DNA of 64,000 bases. It comes from Pseudomonas graminis (lineage in GTDB: Bacteria; Pseudomonadota; Gammaproteobacteria; Pseudomonadales; Pseudomonadaceae). The position numbers and the translations under genes were made by a program. The DNA is taken from positions 62,001-126,000 of the forward strand of contig NZ_MDEN01000057.1 of NCBI RefSeq assembly GCF_001705435.1. Direction: 5' to 3'. The notes beneath the pieces are model-generated. The model did not search any database. It was given only the letters and a program-made list of their open reading frames with translations, and was not told the DNA's origin. Positions 54,087 to 62,286 of this stretch are shown here, in pieces (the stretch's first letter is position 1; every line of letters starts with the position of its first letter).

Positions 54087-54494
54087 TTACACCTTTTGCT
54101 TGCGTACGTAGAGCACCAGATTGTGATCAACCAGCTCGAAGCCGTGCTTGCTCACAATGGCTTTTTGCAGTTTTTCGATTTCTTCGTCGAAGAACTCGAT
54201 AACCTCGCCGGATTCCACGTTGACCATATGGTCGTGGTGACCTCCGTCAGCCAGCTCGAATACCGCATGGCCGCCGTCGAAATTGTGGCGAACCACCAAT
54301 CCGGCTGCTTCGAACTGAGTCAGAACTCGGTAAACCGTTGCCAGACCGACGTCTTCGTTGGCCTCCATCAGCGCCTTGTAGACGTCCTCCGCGCTCATGT
54401 GACGCTGCTGCGCAGAATCGAGCATTTGAAGGATCTTGACCCGCGGCAGGGTCACTTTAAGTCCGGCTTTGCGTAGTTCGCTATTTTCAACCAT
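54087..54494 (-). CDS. fur: Ferric uptake regulator Fur
   Basis: A 135-residue protein from ATG 54494 (MVENSELRKAGLKVTLPRVK). A winged-helix DNA-binding domain is followed by the metal-binding dimerisation domain with GGHHDHMVNVESGEVIEF. It represses iron acquisition genes with Fe(II). It contains no cysteine at all, so it cannot have the Cys-based structural zinc site of E. coli Fur. Pseudomonas Fur is known to be cysteine-poor. It is divergent from bamE. Confidence 0.98.
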   Translation of the reverse strand: MVENSELRKAGLKVTLPRVKILQMLDSAQQRHMSAEDVYKALMEANEDVGLATVYRVLTQFEAAGLVVRHNFDGGHAVFELADGGHHDHMVNVESGEVIEFFDEEIEKLQKAIVSKHGFELVDHNLVLYVRKQKV

Positions 54495-54592
54495 GGTCAG
54501 CTTTCTCGCAGACGCTGCTTCGCAGCTTCTCTTAATGCAGGTATGATCGGGGTTTACGTTGTCCCAGCCAAGATAGTGGAAGTCGCCCACCG

Positions 54593-55117
54593 ATGCAAAA
54601 CACCAAGCTCTTGCTAACCAGTGTCACCTTCGTGGGACTGCTCGCACTCGCCGGTTGTTCATTCCCCGGGGTTTATAAAATCGACATCCAACAGGGCAAT
54701 GTCGTCACGCAGGACATGATAGACCAGTTACGCCCGGGAATGACCCGTCGGCAAGTAAGGTTTATCATGGGCAACCCCTTGTTGACCGACACCTTCCACC
54801 CTGAACGCTGGGACTATCTGTACAGCCTGCAGCCTGGTGGTGGTGAACGCCAGCAGGAGCGTGTCAGCCTGATATTCAATGGCAATGACCAACTGGCGAG
54901 CCTGTCCGGTGACTTCAAGCCGGGCGTCAGCCGCGACGAGGCCATTCTCGGCAATAGCAGCGACACGACTGTCACCCCCGAAAATCAAGGGACGCAGCCG
55001 CCGAAGGAAGAGCCGCCGAAGCCTGGTTCGTTGCTTGAGCAGATTCAGAACGATGTCGACAAGGTCGAGACCGTGCCCGTTCCTTCCCAGGAACCACTGG
55101 ACACAAATCCGCGCTGA
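54593..55117 (+). CDS. bamE: Outer-membrane assembly lipoprotein BamE (OmlA/SmpA)
   Basis: A 174-residue lipoprotein with lipobox LAGC (Cys22) and the BamE fold ([36 protein letters not shown]). The Pro/Glu-rich C-terminal extension of about 60 residues is longer than in E. coli. It is a subunit of the BAM complex. The divergent fur-omlA pair is typical of Pseudomonas. A TATGAT -10 candidate lies at 54542-54547. Confidence 0.96.
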   Translation: MQNTKLLLTSVTFVGLLALAGCSFPGVYKIDIQQGNVVTQDMIDQLRPGMTRRQVRFIMGNPLLTDTFHPERWDYLYSLQPGGGERQQERVSLIFNGNDQLASLSGDFKPGVSRDEAILGNSSDTTVTPENQGTQPPKEEPPKPGSLLEQIQNDVDKVETVPVPSQEPLDTNPR

Positions 55118-55147
55118 TCCACCGTTTCCCAGTAGAATCAGCCGCAC

Positions 55148-55176
55148 AAAAAAGCCCGGACATCCCGGGCTTTTTT
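55148..55176 (+). terminator. Intrinsic terminator of bamE
   Basis: AAAAAAGCCCGG-N5-CCGGGCTTTTTT, a 6-bp GC stem extended by A/T pairs, in the gap between convergent bamE and rnfH. It works in both directions. Confidence 0.92.
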
Positions 55177-55204
55177 ACGTCTCTCAATCGTGCCGATGAG
55201 AAAA

Positions 55205-55525
55205 TTAAATCGATTTTTGCGCCTTTCTTGAAGCCGCAGCTTTTAAAGCGCGCAGACGCCGTACCTCTTTCGGATCAGCGAGCAACGGGCGATAAATCTC
55301 GACCCTGTCACCGTCATCCAGCACGCGCCGCTCCGGATCGCCAACGAGCTTGCCGAAGATACCCATCGGGCACTGCGCGAGATCCAGCTCAGGAAAACGC
55401 TCGGCCATGCCCGACGCGATAGCCGCAGCGCGTACTGATGTGCCGGCAGGCACATCCAGTGCGAGCAACGCCTGATGGTCAACGGCGGCATACACCACCT
55501 CAACGCGAATCAGCCGCTCAGCCAT
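55205..55525 (-). CDS. rnfH: RnfH-family ubiquitin-like protein
   Basis: A 106-residue protein from ATG 55525 (MAERLIRVEVVYAAVDHQAL), a beta-grasp fold protein formerly called RatB. Family segments are PMGIFGKLV and LDDGDRVEIYRPLLADPKE. Its function is uncertain. It is almost always encoded next to ratA, as here, with an 8-base overlap. Longer upstream starts lie inside ratA and are rejected. Confidence 0.93.
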   Translation of the reverse strand: MAERLIRVEVVYAAVDHQALLALDVPAGTSVRAAAIASGMAERFPELDLAQCPMGIFGKLVGDPERRVLDDGDRVEIYRPLLADPKEVRRLRALKAAASRKAQKSI

Positions 55526-55952
55526 GCAGCTCTTTGGCTCGCTGGCAGAAGGCGTCAACCAGAGTGTTGGCGGCCTGATTGAACAGCGGCCCCAATGTTG
55601 CGCGGACGATCGAGCCGCTGTAGTCGAACGACAGGTCCAGACTGATCTTGCAGGCCTTTTCATTCAGGGCCTTGAAGGTCCAGACGCCGTGCAGCTGGCT
55701 GAAAGGCCCCTCCTCCAGATTCATCTCGATGGTTTGCCCGGGGGTCAGCGTATTGCGTGTGACGAAGTGCTGGCTCAAGCCGCCTTTGGCGATCTCGACA
55801 CGCGCACGCATTGAGGTATCACTCTGCTCCAGCACACTGGCGCCGGAACACCAGGGCAGAAACTCGGAGTAGCGACTCACGTCATTGACCAGGTCATAAA
55901 GCGCCTGGGCGGGATACGGCAAAAGGGCGGAACGTTGAATATGCGTAGTCAT
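55518..55952 (-). CDS. ratA: RatA-family START-domain protein
   Basis: A 144-residue START/polyketide-cyclase-like protein from ATG 55952 (MTTHIQRSALLPYPAQALYD) with the LPWCSGASVLEQ region. E. coli RatA was described as blocking 70S formation. Relatives (Coq10-like) bind ubiquinone, so the cellular role is debated. It is co-transcribed with rnfH and upstream of it. Confidence 0.93.
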   Translation of the reverse strand: MTTHIQRSALLPYPAQALYDLVNDVSRYSEFLPWCSGASVLEQSDTSMRARVEIAKGGLSQHFVTRNTLTPGQTIEMNLEEGPFSQLHGVWTFKALNEKACKISLDLSFDYSGSIVRATLGPLFNQAANTLVDAFCQRAKELHG

Positions 55953-55959
55953 GTCAGCG

Positions 55960-57363
55960 TCATTTCCAAAGCTGAGCGGCAAAGACAATCAAGATGCCGA
56001 TCGGCGCCACATAGCGCATCAAAGAGAACGTTAAAGCGAACAGAACCGGGCTACGTACCGACAACTCGTCGCGCACCGCACCGCGTCCCATCACCCAACC
56101 TGCGAATACCACGAAACACAATCCACCCAACGGCAGCATGATCCGCGAGGTGAAGAAATCGATCACGCCAAAGAAATCCAGCCCCGACGACGATCCCCAC
56201 TGATAGAGATGGAACCCGCCGCCTTCGTTCACGAAGAATTTGGCCTGCTTCCAGATGTTGAACGAGAAAACCGTCCCAAGGCCCACGAACCAGCAGATGA
56301 ACGATAGCCAGAAAGTCACCCAGCCACGGCGCACCTTTGTACGCTCGACCAGGTACGCGACCATGGGCTCGAGCAAGGAAATGGCCGAACTCCAGGCCGC
56401 GACGGCGACAAGAATAAAGAACACCACGCCCATGACGGTACCGAAGGCGACGTTACCAAATGCATACGGCAAGGTAACGAACATCAGGCCCGGCCCTTCG
56501 CTTGGGTTCAGGCCCGCTGCGAACACAATCGGAAACAATGCAAGGCCCGCCAGCAGCGACACAAACGTGTCGAGCAATGCCACGCCGACCACTGTCGCGC
56601 TGATCGAAGCCTCCTTGGTCATGTAGGCGCCGTAGATCATGATCGATCCAACGCCCACGCTGAGCGAGAAGAACGCGTGCCCCATGGCCGGGAGCAGACC
56701 ATCAAGGACCTTCTCAGGCGTGAAGTCGAACATGAAATGCACGCCTTCCATGAAGTGCCCGGTGGTCAGGCTATAACCCAACAGAATCACGATGAGCACG
56801 AACAGCAAAGGCATCAGGATGCGCAGGCTGCGCTCAAGGCCGGCGTTGACGCCCTTGGCAATGGTGATCGCCGACAGCAGCATGAACAGCGTGTGCCAGC
56901 CGACCAGGCGCCATGGATCAGCGATCATCTCGCCAAAATAGGCACCGACACCGTCAGGCGTGACGCCTTTGAAATCGCCCTTGCCGACATCGATGATGTA
57001 CTCGAGCGACCAGCCCCCCACGACGCTATAGAAAGAGAGGATGAGCAACGCGGTGACCATGCCGGCAAACGCGCCCCATGACCACTTCGACGAATGCCCG
57101 GCGGCGAGCGCCAGCGAACGCAGCGCGTTGGCCGGACTCTGCCGCGCACGACGGCCGATGAGCGTCTCGGCGATCATCACCGGAATCCCGATCAGGGCGA
57201 TGCACGCGAGGAAAACCAGCACAAACGCACCGCCGCCGTAGACGCCGACCATGTAGGGGAATTTCCAGATGCTGCCCAACCCCACGGCGGAGCCGGTGGC
57301 AGCCAGGATGAACACCCAGCGACTGGCCCAACTCCCGTGAACCGAAACCTTGTCCGTCGACAT
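55960..57363 (-). CDS. Sodium-dependent transporter (NSS/SNF family)
   Basis: A 467-residue LeuT-fold protein from ATG 57363 ([20 protein letters not shown]). It has about 11-12 helices, the NSS sodium/substrate motif [20 protein letters not shown] in helix 1 and [18 protein letters not shown] in helix 6. It probably imports an amino acid or other small amine with sodium. The substrate is not predictable. It lies 7 bases upstream of ratA on the same strand and is divergent from smpB. Confidence 0.92.
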   Translation of the reverse strand: MSTDKVSVHGSWASRWVFILAATGSAVGLGSIWKFPYMVGVYGGGAFVLVFLACIALIGIPVMIAETLIGRRARQSPANALRSLALAAGHSSKWSWGAFAGMVTALLILSFYSVVGGWSLEYIIDVGKGDFKGVTPDGVGAYFGEMIADPWRLVGWHTLFMLLSAITIAKGVNAGLERSLRILMPLLFVLIVILLGYSLTTGHFMEGVHFMFDFTPEKVLDGLLPAMGHAFFSLSVGVGSIMIYGAYMTKEASISATVVGVALLDTFVSLLAGLALFPIVFAAGLNPSEGPGLMFVTLPYAFGNVAFGTVMGVVFFILVAVAAWSSAISLLEPMVAYLVERTKVRRGWVTFWLSFICWFVGLGTVFSFNIWKQAKFFVNEGGGFHLYQWGSSSGLDFFGVIDFFTSRIMLPLGGLCFVVFAGWVMGRGAVRDELSVRSPVLFALTFSLMRYVAPIGILIVFAAQLWK

Positions 57364-57490
57364 CGTTGACACGTCCAACACGCAAAAAAGATCGCGCATT
57401 GTCCGGGATTCACTCCACGTGCTCAAGCACACAGCTTCAGCGTGCGAGCCCATAGCCGAGACGCCCGTTGATCCCTATAATGCGTCGCCT

Positions 57491-57973
57491 ATGGCTAAGC
57501 TCAAGAAACATCCCACAGGGACCATCGCGCAAAATAAAAAGGCGCGTCACGATTACTTCATCGAACACAAGTTCGAGGCCGGTCTGGTCCTGGCTGGCTG
57601 GGAAGTAAAAAGCCTGCGTGCCAACAAGGTGCAGCTGGTGGACAGTTACGTGTTGCTCAAGGACGGTGAGGCCTGGCTGATGGGTAGCCATATCTCGCCG
57701 TTGACGACAGCCAGTACCCACGTCATCGCTGACCCGACACGCACCCGTAAACTGTTGCTCAACAAGCGCGAGCTGGAGAAGCTGACGTCGTCTGTTCAGC
57801 AAAAAGGCTATGCCTGCGTGGCCCTTGCCCTTTACTGGAAGCAGCACTTGATCAAGTGCGAGATTGCTCTGGGTAAAGGCAAGAAGGAATACGACAAGCG
57901 CGACACCGAGCGCGAACGCGATTCCAATCGCGAGCTGCAACGCGCCGTGCGGAACAAGGGCAAGGAAGACTGA
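57491..57973 (+). CDS. smpB: SsrA-binding protein SmpB
   Basis: A 160-residue SmpB from ATG 57491 ([20 protein letters not shown]) with the RNA-binding barrel ([22 protein letters not shown]) and the basic C-terminal tail ([20 protein letters not shown]). It carries tmRNA to stalled ribosomes. The tmRNA gene itself is not in the window. A TATAAT at 57476-57481 lies only 9 bases before the ATG, so that promoter, if used, would give an almost leaderless message. Confidence 0.97.
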   Translation: MAKLKKHPTGTIAQNKKARHDYFIEHKFEAGLVLAGWEVKSLRANKVQLVDSYVLLKDGEAWLMGSHISPLTTASTHVIADPTRTRKLLLNKRELEKLTSSVQQKGYACVALALYWKQHLIKCEIALGKGKKEYDKRDTERERDSNRELQRAVRNKGKED

Positions 57974-58095
57974 CTCAGTCTCTCCCGCCTGTTACGGCAA
58001 GACCGGGTCTCGGCTGAGGCCCGGTAAAAATGCACGTTCAGCAGCGCCGGCTGGTTATCAGCGGCACGTTCCCCATCGTGCGCAACATCACCTCC

Positions 58096-58863
58096 TCAAA
58101 TCCGGCTGCGCCGCTCAGCCCGGGCAGTTCGCTGCACTTGCTGGCGCACTTCCTCCAGCACTTCCTGCACGTACAGCAAGTGACGGCTCGACACTTCTCG
58201 AGCGTCGTCTGCCCGCCCCTCGATAATCGCCAGGTACAACTCACGATGCTGATCAATCAGCATGTTGCGGGTTTCTGCGCGCTGTTTGTACATGCCGCCA
58301 ATGTTGGTGACGACACTGCGCCGCAGCAGATCGAACAGACCGCGAATGGTGTGCAGCAACACGGCGTTGTGGCTGGCTTCGGCGATGGCGAGGTGAAAAT
58401 TGGCGTCCGCCGCGCCCTCCTCCGCGCGGCTCACTTCCTCCGCACGGCTGTAGCAGTCCTGCAAAGCATCAAAGGCTTCGCGCAGCTGCATCCGATCAAC
58501 ATCTGTCGCACGTATCGCCGCGTAGTAGGCGCAGGAGGCTTCAAGGGTGTGGCGAAATTCGAGCAGGTCGCGCTGGGCTTCCGGACTGCTTTCCAGCAGA
58601 TGAAGCAGCGGATCGCTGAACGTCGACCCAATGCTGTCGACGACGTAGTTGCCGCCCCCCTGACGGCTGACCAACAGCCCTTTGGCCGTCAGCTTTTGAA
58701 TGGCTTCGCGCAGCGAGGGGCGTGACACACCAAATTGCTCGGCCAGCGCTCGCTCAGCCGGCAGGCGACCGCCGGAGCGCAGCGTGCCCTCCAGAATCAT
58801 CCTTTCCAGCTGCTCGACAATATCGTCGGACAAGCGGCGCTGACGCACCTGATCAAACCCCAT
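58096..58863 (-). CDS. lldR: GntR/FadR-family regulator, LldR-like
   Basis: A 255-residue protein. An N-terminal winged helix (LSDDIVEQLERMILEGTLRSG, PAERALAEQFGVSRPSLREA) is joined to an FCD effector domain with metal ligands in the FHLAIAEASHN and DQHRELYLAI segments. It is close to LldR/GlcC/PdhR. Divergent from lldP-lldD, it should repress them until L- or D-lactate binds. The symbol rests on context; GlcC-like alternatives cannot be excluded. Confidence 0.85.
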   Translation of the reverse strand: MGFDQVRQRRLSDDIVEQLERMILEGTLRSGGRLPAERALAEQFGVSRPSLREAIQKLTAKGLLVSRQGGGNYVVDSIGSTFSDPLLHLLESSPEAQRDLLEFRHTLEASCAYYAAIRATDVDRMQLREAFDALQDCYSRAEEVSRAEEGAADANFHLAIAEASHNAVLLHTIRGLFDLLRRSVVTNIGGMYKQRAETRNMLIDQHRELYLAIIEGRADDAREVSSRHLLYVQEVLEEVRQQVQRTARAERRSRI

Positions 58864-59030
58864 AACCCTTCACTCCACATCCCGACTGCCCCGCCTGACA
58901 TGGCCGCGGGGCGCATATTCTCGCCCATCGTAACCAGACATTCACCCGGCAGATGTAGGAGAAATCGCCCTCTCAGGCGAAGAGCGGGCGAAATCCGGGC
59001 GAGCTGCTACGAAAGTTTAAGCGTCATAAA

Positions 59031-59060
59031 TTGACACACCATCGGCAAGGCTTCTAACCT
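59031..59060 (+). promoter_or_regulatory. lldP promoter
   Basis: TTGACA (59031-59036), an 18-base spacer and TAACCT (59055-59060). The start would be near 59067, immediately before the palindromic operator. Confidence 0.55.
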
Positions 59061-59070
59061 AGCGCCAAGA

Positions 59071-59101
59071 CATTGTAAATTGGTATTACCAATTTACAAT
59101 G
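59071..59101. promoter_or_regulatory. Perfect 31-bp palindrome, LldR-type operator
   Basis: Two perfect 15-base arms (CATTGTAAATTGGTA and its complement) around a single central T. The core AATTGGTATTACCAATT fits FCD-GntR sites of the LldR/PdhR type (TGGT-N3-ACCA). It lies about 5 to 35 bases downstream of the expected transcription start, so a bound repressor would block initiation or escape. Confidence 0.85.
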
Positions 59102-59291
59102 CCGGCGATGGACGGCTTGCCGCTGTCCCACGCTGCAGGCACTTCCCGACGGCGGAACGCTTGAGCTGGTGAGCTGTGCGACTCGTTCGTCAGCGCCGGC
59201 AGGAAGACAGACAAGCAGTTGTCACCTGCAGGAGCCGCGCACGTAAGACATGGACACCGGGCCTAACCAAAAACAATTAGGGGCCTCATAC

Positions 59292-60998
59292 ATGCAAACC
59301 TGGCAACAGCTCTACACACCTCTTGGCGGCTTGGGCTTTTCGGCGCTGGCGGCTGTCATTCCGATCGTTTTCTTCTTTCTCGCGCTGGCGATATTCCGGC
59401 TCAAGGGCCACGTCGCAGGCGCCATCACGCTTGTTCTCGCCATACTGATCGCGATCTTCGCGTTCCAGATGCCTGCCGACATGGCCGTTGCTTCCGCCGG
59501 CTACGGGTTCCTCTACGGCTTATGGCCGATCGCGTGGATCATCGTCGCCGCCGTGTTTCTCTACAAACTGACGGTCAAAAGCGGCCAGTTCGAGATCATT
59601 CGCAGTTCGGTCATGTCGATCACTGACGACCAGCGCCTGCAGGTCTTGCTGATCGGTTTCTGCTTCGGCGCGTTTCTGGAAGGAGCCGCAGGCTTCGGCG
59701 CACCGGTGGCGATCACCGCTGCGTTGCTCGTTGGCCTGGGTTTGAACCCGCTGTACGCCGCCGGCCTCTGCCTGATCGCCAACACTGCACCCGTGGCGTT
59801 TGGTGCATTGGGTATTCCGATCATCGTGGCCGGTCAGGTGTCGGGCCTCGACCCGTTCAAGATCGGTGCGATGGCCGGTCGTCAATTGCCGCTGTTGTCG
59901 GTGTTCGTGCCGTTCTGGCTGATGTTCATGATGGACGGCGTGAAAGGCGTCAAGGAGACCTGGCCGGCGGCGCTGGTCGCGGGCGGCAGCTTCGCCATCG
60001 TTCAATTTCTGACCTCCAACTTCATCGGCCCGGAACTGCCTGACATTACCTCAGCGCTGGTCAGCCTCGTGGCCCTGACGTTCTTCCTGAAAGTCTGGCA
60101 GCCCGCTCGCGCAGCCGATGCGCAGATCGCCGGTACGCCAGGCGGTGCCGCAGTCATGGGCGGCGGCGCAGGAAATGCAGGCGGCTTTGGTCAGCCGCGC
60201 ACCACCAAGAAATCGCCGTACTCGGCGGGCACCATCGTCAAGGCATGGTCGCCCTTCCTGATCCTCACAGTCGTCGTGACGATCTGGACGCTGAAGCCGT
60301 TCAAGGCGCTGTTCGCGGCAGGCGGTCCGCTGCAAGGGCTGACCATGAACTTCCCCGTCCCGCACCTGGATCAACTGGTCATGAAGATGGCGCCGATTGT
60401 CGCCAACCCGACCGCCATGCCAGCGGTGTACAAGTTTGACCTGCTCGCCGCCTCGGGCAGCGCGATTCTGATCTCGGCGATTCTGGCGATGATCGTGCTG
60501 CGCATCAGCGCCAAAACCGGGCTGACCACGTTCAAAGAAACGCTCATCGAACTGCGCTGGGCCATCGTGTCCATCGGCATGGTGCTGGCCTTCGCCTTCG
60601 TCATGAACTACTCCGGCATGTCCTCCACCCTGGCGCTGGTCCTCGCCGGGACAGGCAGCGCCTTCCCGTTCTTCTCGCCGTTCCTCGGCTGGCTGGGCGT
60701 GTTCCTGACAGGTTCCGACACCTCGTCGAACGCGCTGTTCGGCTCGTTGCAGGCGACTACCGCACATCAACTGGGCGTCAGTGACGTGCTGATGGTGGCG
60801 GCCAACTCCAGCGGCGGCGTGACCGGCAAGATGATTTCCCCGCAGTCGATCGCAGTGGCCTGCGCGGCGACCGGGCTGGTGGGTAAAGAATCCGACCTGT
60901 TCCGCTTCACCCTCAAGCACAGCATTTTCTTTGCCACCATCGTTGGCTGCATCACCTACGCCCAGGCGTACTGGTTCACCGGCATGCTGGTTCATTAA
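59292..60998 (+). CDS. lldP: L-lactate permease
   Basis: A 568-residue LctP-family carrier from ATG 59292 ([20 protein letters not shown]), usual length, about 14 helices. Family stretches are [20 protein letters not shown] and [14 protein letters not shown]. It imports L-lactate, and usually D-lactate and glycolate, with protons. A 14-residue upstream extension is possible but unlikely. It is the first gene of the lactate operon, controlled by the palindrome upstream. Confidence 0.96.
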   Translation: MQTWQQLYTPLGGLGFSALAAVIPIVFFFLALAIFRLKGHVAGAITLVLAILIAIFAFQMPADMAVASAGYGFLYGLWPIAWIIVAAVFLYKLTVKSGQFEIIRSSVMSITDDQRLQVLLIGFCFGAFLEGAAGFGAPVAITAALLVGLGLNPLYAAGLCLIANTAPVAFGALGIPIIVAGQVSGLDPFKIGAMAGRQLPLLSVFVPFWLMFMMDGVKGVKETWPAALVAGGSFAIVQFLTSNFIGPELPDITSALVSLVALTFFLKVWQPARAADAQIAGTPGGAAVMGGGAGNAGGFGQPRTTKKSPYSAGTIVKAWSPFLILTVVVTIWTLKPFKALFAAGGPLQGLTMNFPVPHLDQLVMKMAPIVANPTAMPAVYKFDLLAASGSAILISAILAMIVLRISAKTGLTTFKETLIELRWAIVSIGMVLAFAFVMNYSGMSSTLALVLAGTGSAFPFFSPFLGWLGVFLTGSDTSSNALFGSLQATTAHQLGVSDVLMVAANSSGGVTGKMISPQSIAVACAATGLVGKESDLFRFTLKHSIFFATIVGCITYAQAYWFTGMLVH

Positions 60999-61065
60999 TC
61001 AGACGAGCGCCGGGTGCGTTTTTAGCGCCCGGCTGTGGCCCCCGCTCACTCATCTGCGAGATCCC

Positions 61066-62211
61066 ATGATCATTTCTGCCTCCACCGACTACCGCGCCGC
61101 CGCTCAGCGCAAACTGCCGCCCTTCCTGTTTCACTACGCCGACGGCGGCGCCTACGCCGAGCACACCCTGCGCCACAACGTCTCCGACCTGGCCAGCATT
61201 GCGCTGCGCCAGCGCATCCTGAAGAACATGTCCGAGCTGAGTCTGGAGACGACGCTGTTCGGTGAAACCCTGAGCATGCCGATGGCACTGGCACCGGTCG
61301 GTCTCTGCGGCATGTACGCCCGCCGTGGCGAAGTACAGGCCGCCCGCGCTGCCGACGCCAAGGGCATTCCGTTCACGCTGTCGACGGTTTCGTTGTGCCC
61401 GATTGAAGAAGTCGCTCCGGCGATCAAGCGACCCATGTGGTTTCAGCTCTACGTGCTGAAAGACCGCGGCTTCATGCGGAATGCGCTGGAGCGAGCCAAA
61501 GCCGCCGGCGTGAAGACACTGGTATTCACCGTCGACATGCCCGTCCCGGGCGCTCGTTACCGTGACGCGCATTCCGGCATGAGCGGCAAAAGCGGGCCGA
61601 TGCGCCGCGTTTTGCAAGCCATGACTCACCCGCAATGGGCGTGGGATGTCGGCATCAACGGCCGCCCCCACGACTTGGGCAACGTGTCGGCCTATCGCGG
61701 CAACCCTACCGGTCTCACCGACTACATCGCCTGGCTGGGCAACAACTTCGATCCATCGATTTCATGGAAAGACCTGGAATGGATTCGCGATTCCTGGGAC
61801 GGCCCGATGATCATCAAGGGCATCCTCGACCCGGAAGACGCCCGGGATGCGGTGAAATTCGGCGCCGACGGCATCGTCGTGTCCAACCATGGCGGTCGCC
61901 AGCTCGATGGCGTGTTGTCCAGTGCCCGTGCGCTGCCGGCCATTGCCGACGCGGTGAAAGGCGATCTGAAGATTCTCGCCGACTCCGGCATTCGCAGCGG
62001 CCTGGACGTAGTGCGCATGATCGCCCTCGGGGCCGACACCGTGCTGATCGGCCGCGCGTTCATCTACGCCTTGGCCACTCACGGCGAGGCCGGGGTGAAA
62101 AACCTGCTGGATCTGTTCGAGAAGGAAATGCGCGTGGCGATGGTCCTGACCGGCGCTAAGTCGATCAACGAGATCACTCGCGATTCGCTGGTTCGCGAAC
62201 TGGGCGCCTGA
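61066..62211 (+). CDS. lldD: L-lactate dehydrogenase (quinone, FMN)
   Basis: A 381-residue FMN alpha-hydroxy-acid dehydrogenase from ATG 61066 ([20 protein letters not shown]). The catalytic His275 lies in [11 protein letters not shown]. Substrate and FMN residues ([20 protein letters not shown]) are intact. It oxidises L-lactate to pyruvate at the inner membrane and passes electrons to quinone. A longer frame from 60931 overlaps lldP and is rejected. Confidence 0.97.
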   Translation: MIISASTDYRAAAQRKLPPFLFHYADGGAYAEHTLRHNVSDLASIALRQRILKNMSELSLETTLFGETLSMPMALAPVGLCGMYARRGEVQAARAADAKGIPFTLSTVSLCPIEEVAPAIKRPMWFQLYVLKDRGFMRNALERAKAAGVKTLVFTVDMPVPGARYRDAHSGMSGKSGPMRRVLQAMTHPQWAWDVGINGRPHDLGNVSAYRGNPTGLTDYIAWLGNNFDPSISWKDLEWIRDSWDGPMIIKGILDPEDARDAVKFGADGIVVSNHGGRQLDGVLSSARALPAIADAVKGDLKILADSGIRSGLDVVRMIALGADTVLIGRAFIYALATHGEAGVKNLLDLFEKEMRVAMVLTGAKSINEITRDSLVRELGA

Positions 62212-62286
62212 ACGGCGCCGATCCCGACCCATGCGGCCCGACAGAGGCCGCAGCCGCCACTGAGATGCACCCATGAGGAAAACCGC

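Larger units (their letters stand above)
58864..59291. other. lldR-lldP divergent regulatory region
   Basis: 428 bases. It includes the lldP promoter and operator described separately. It also has a degenerate palindromic element at about 58953-59010 (TGTAGGAG ... CTGCTAC ends with GC-rich inner repeats) that distantly recalls the elements at 2909 and 5373. The rest shows no ORF or RNA gene. Confidence 0.5.

Noticed and set aside
55205..55952. RatA-RnfH as a toxin-antitoxin module
   Set aside because: The RatA name comes from a toxin report, but the pair is conserved core sequence next to smpB. RnfH is not established as an antitoxin, so no plasmid- or phage-like system is inferred.
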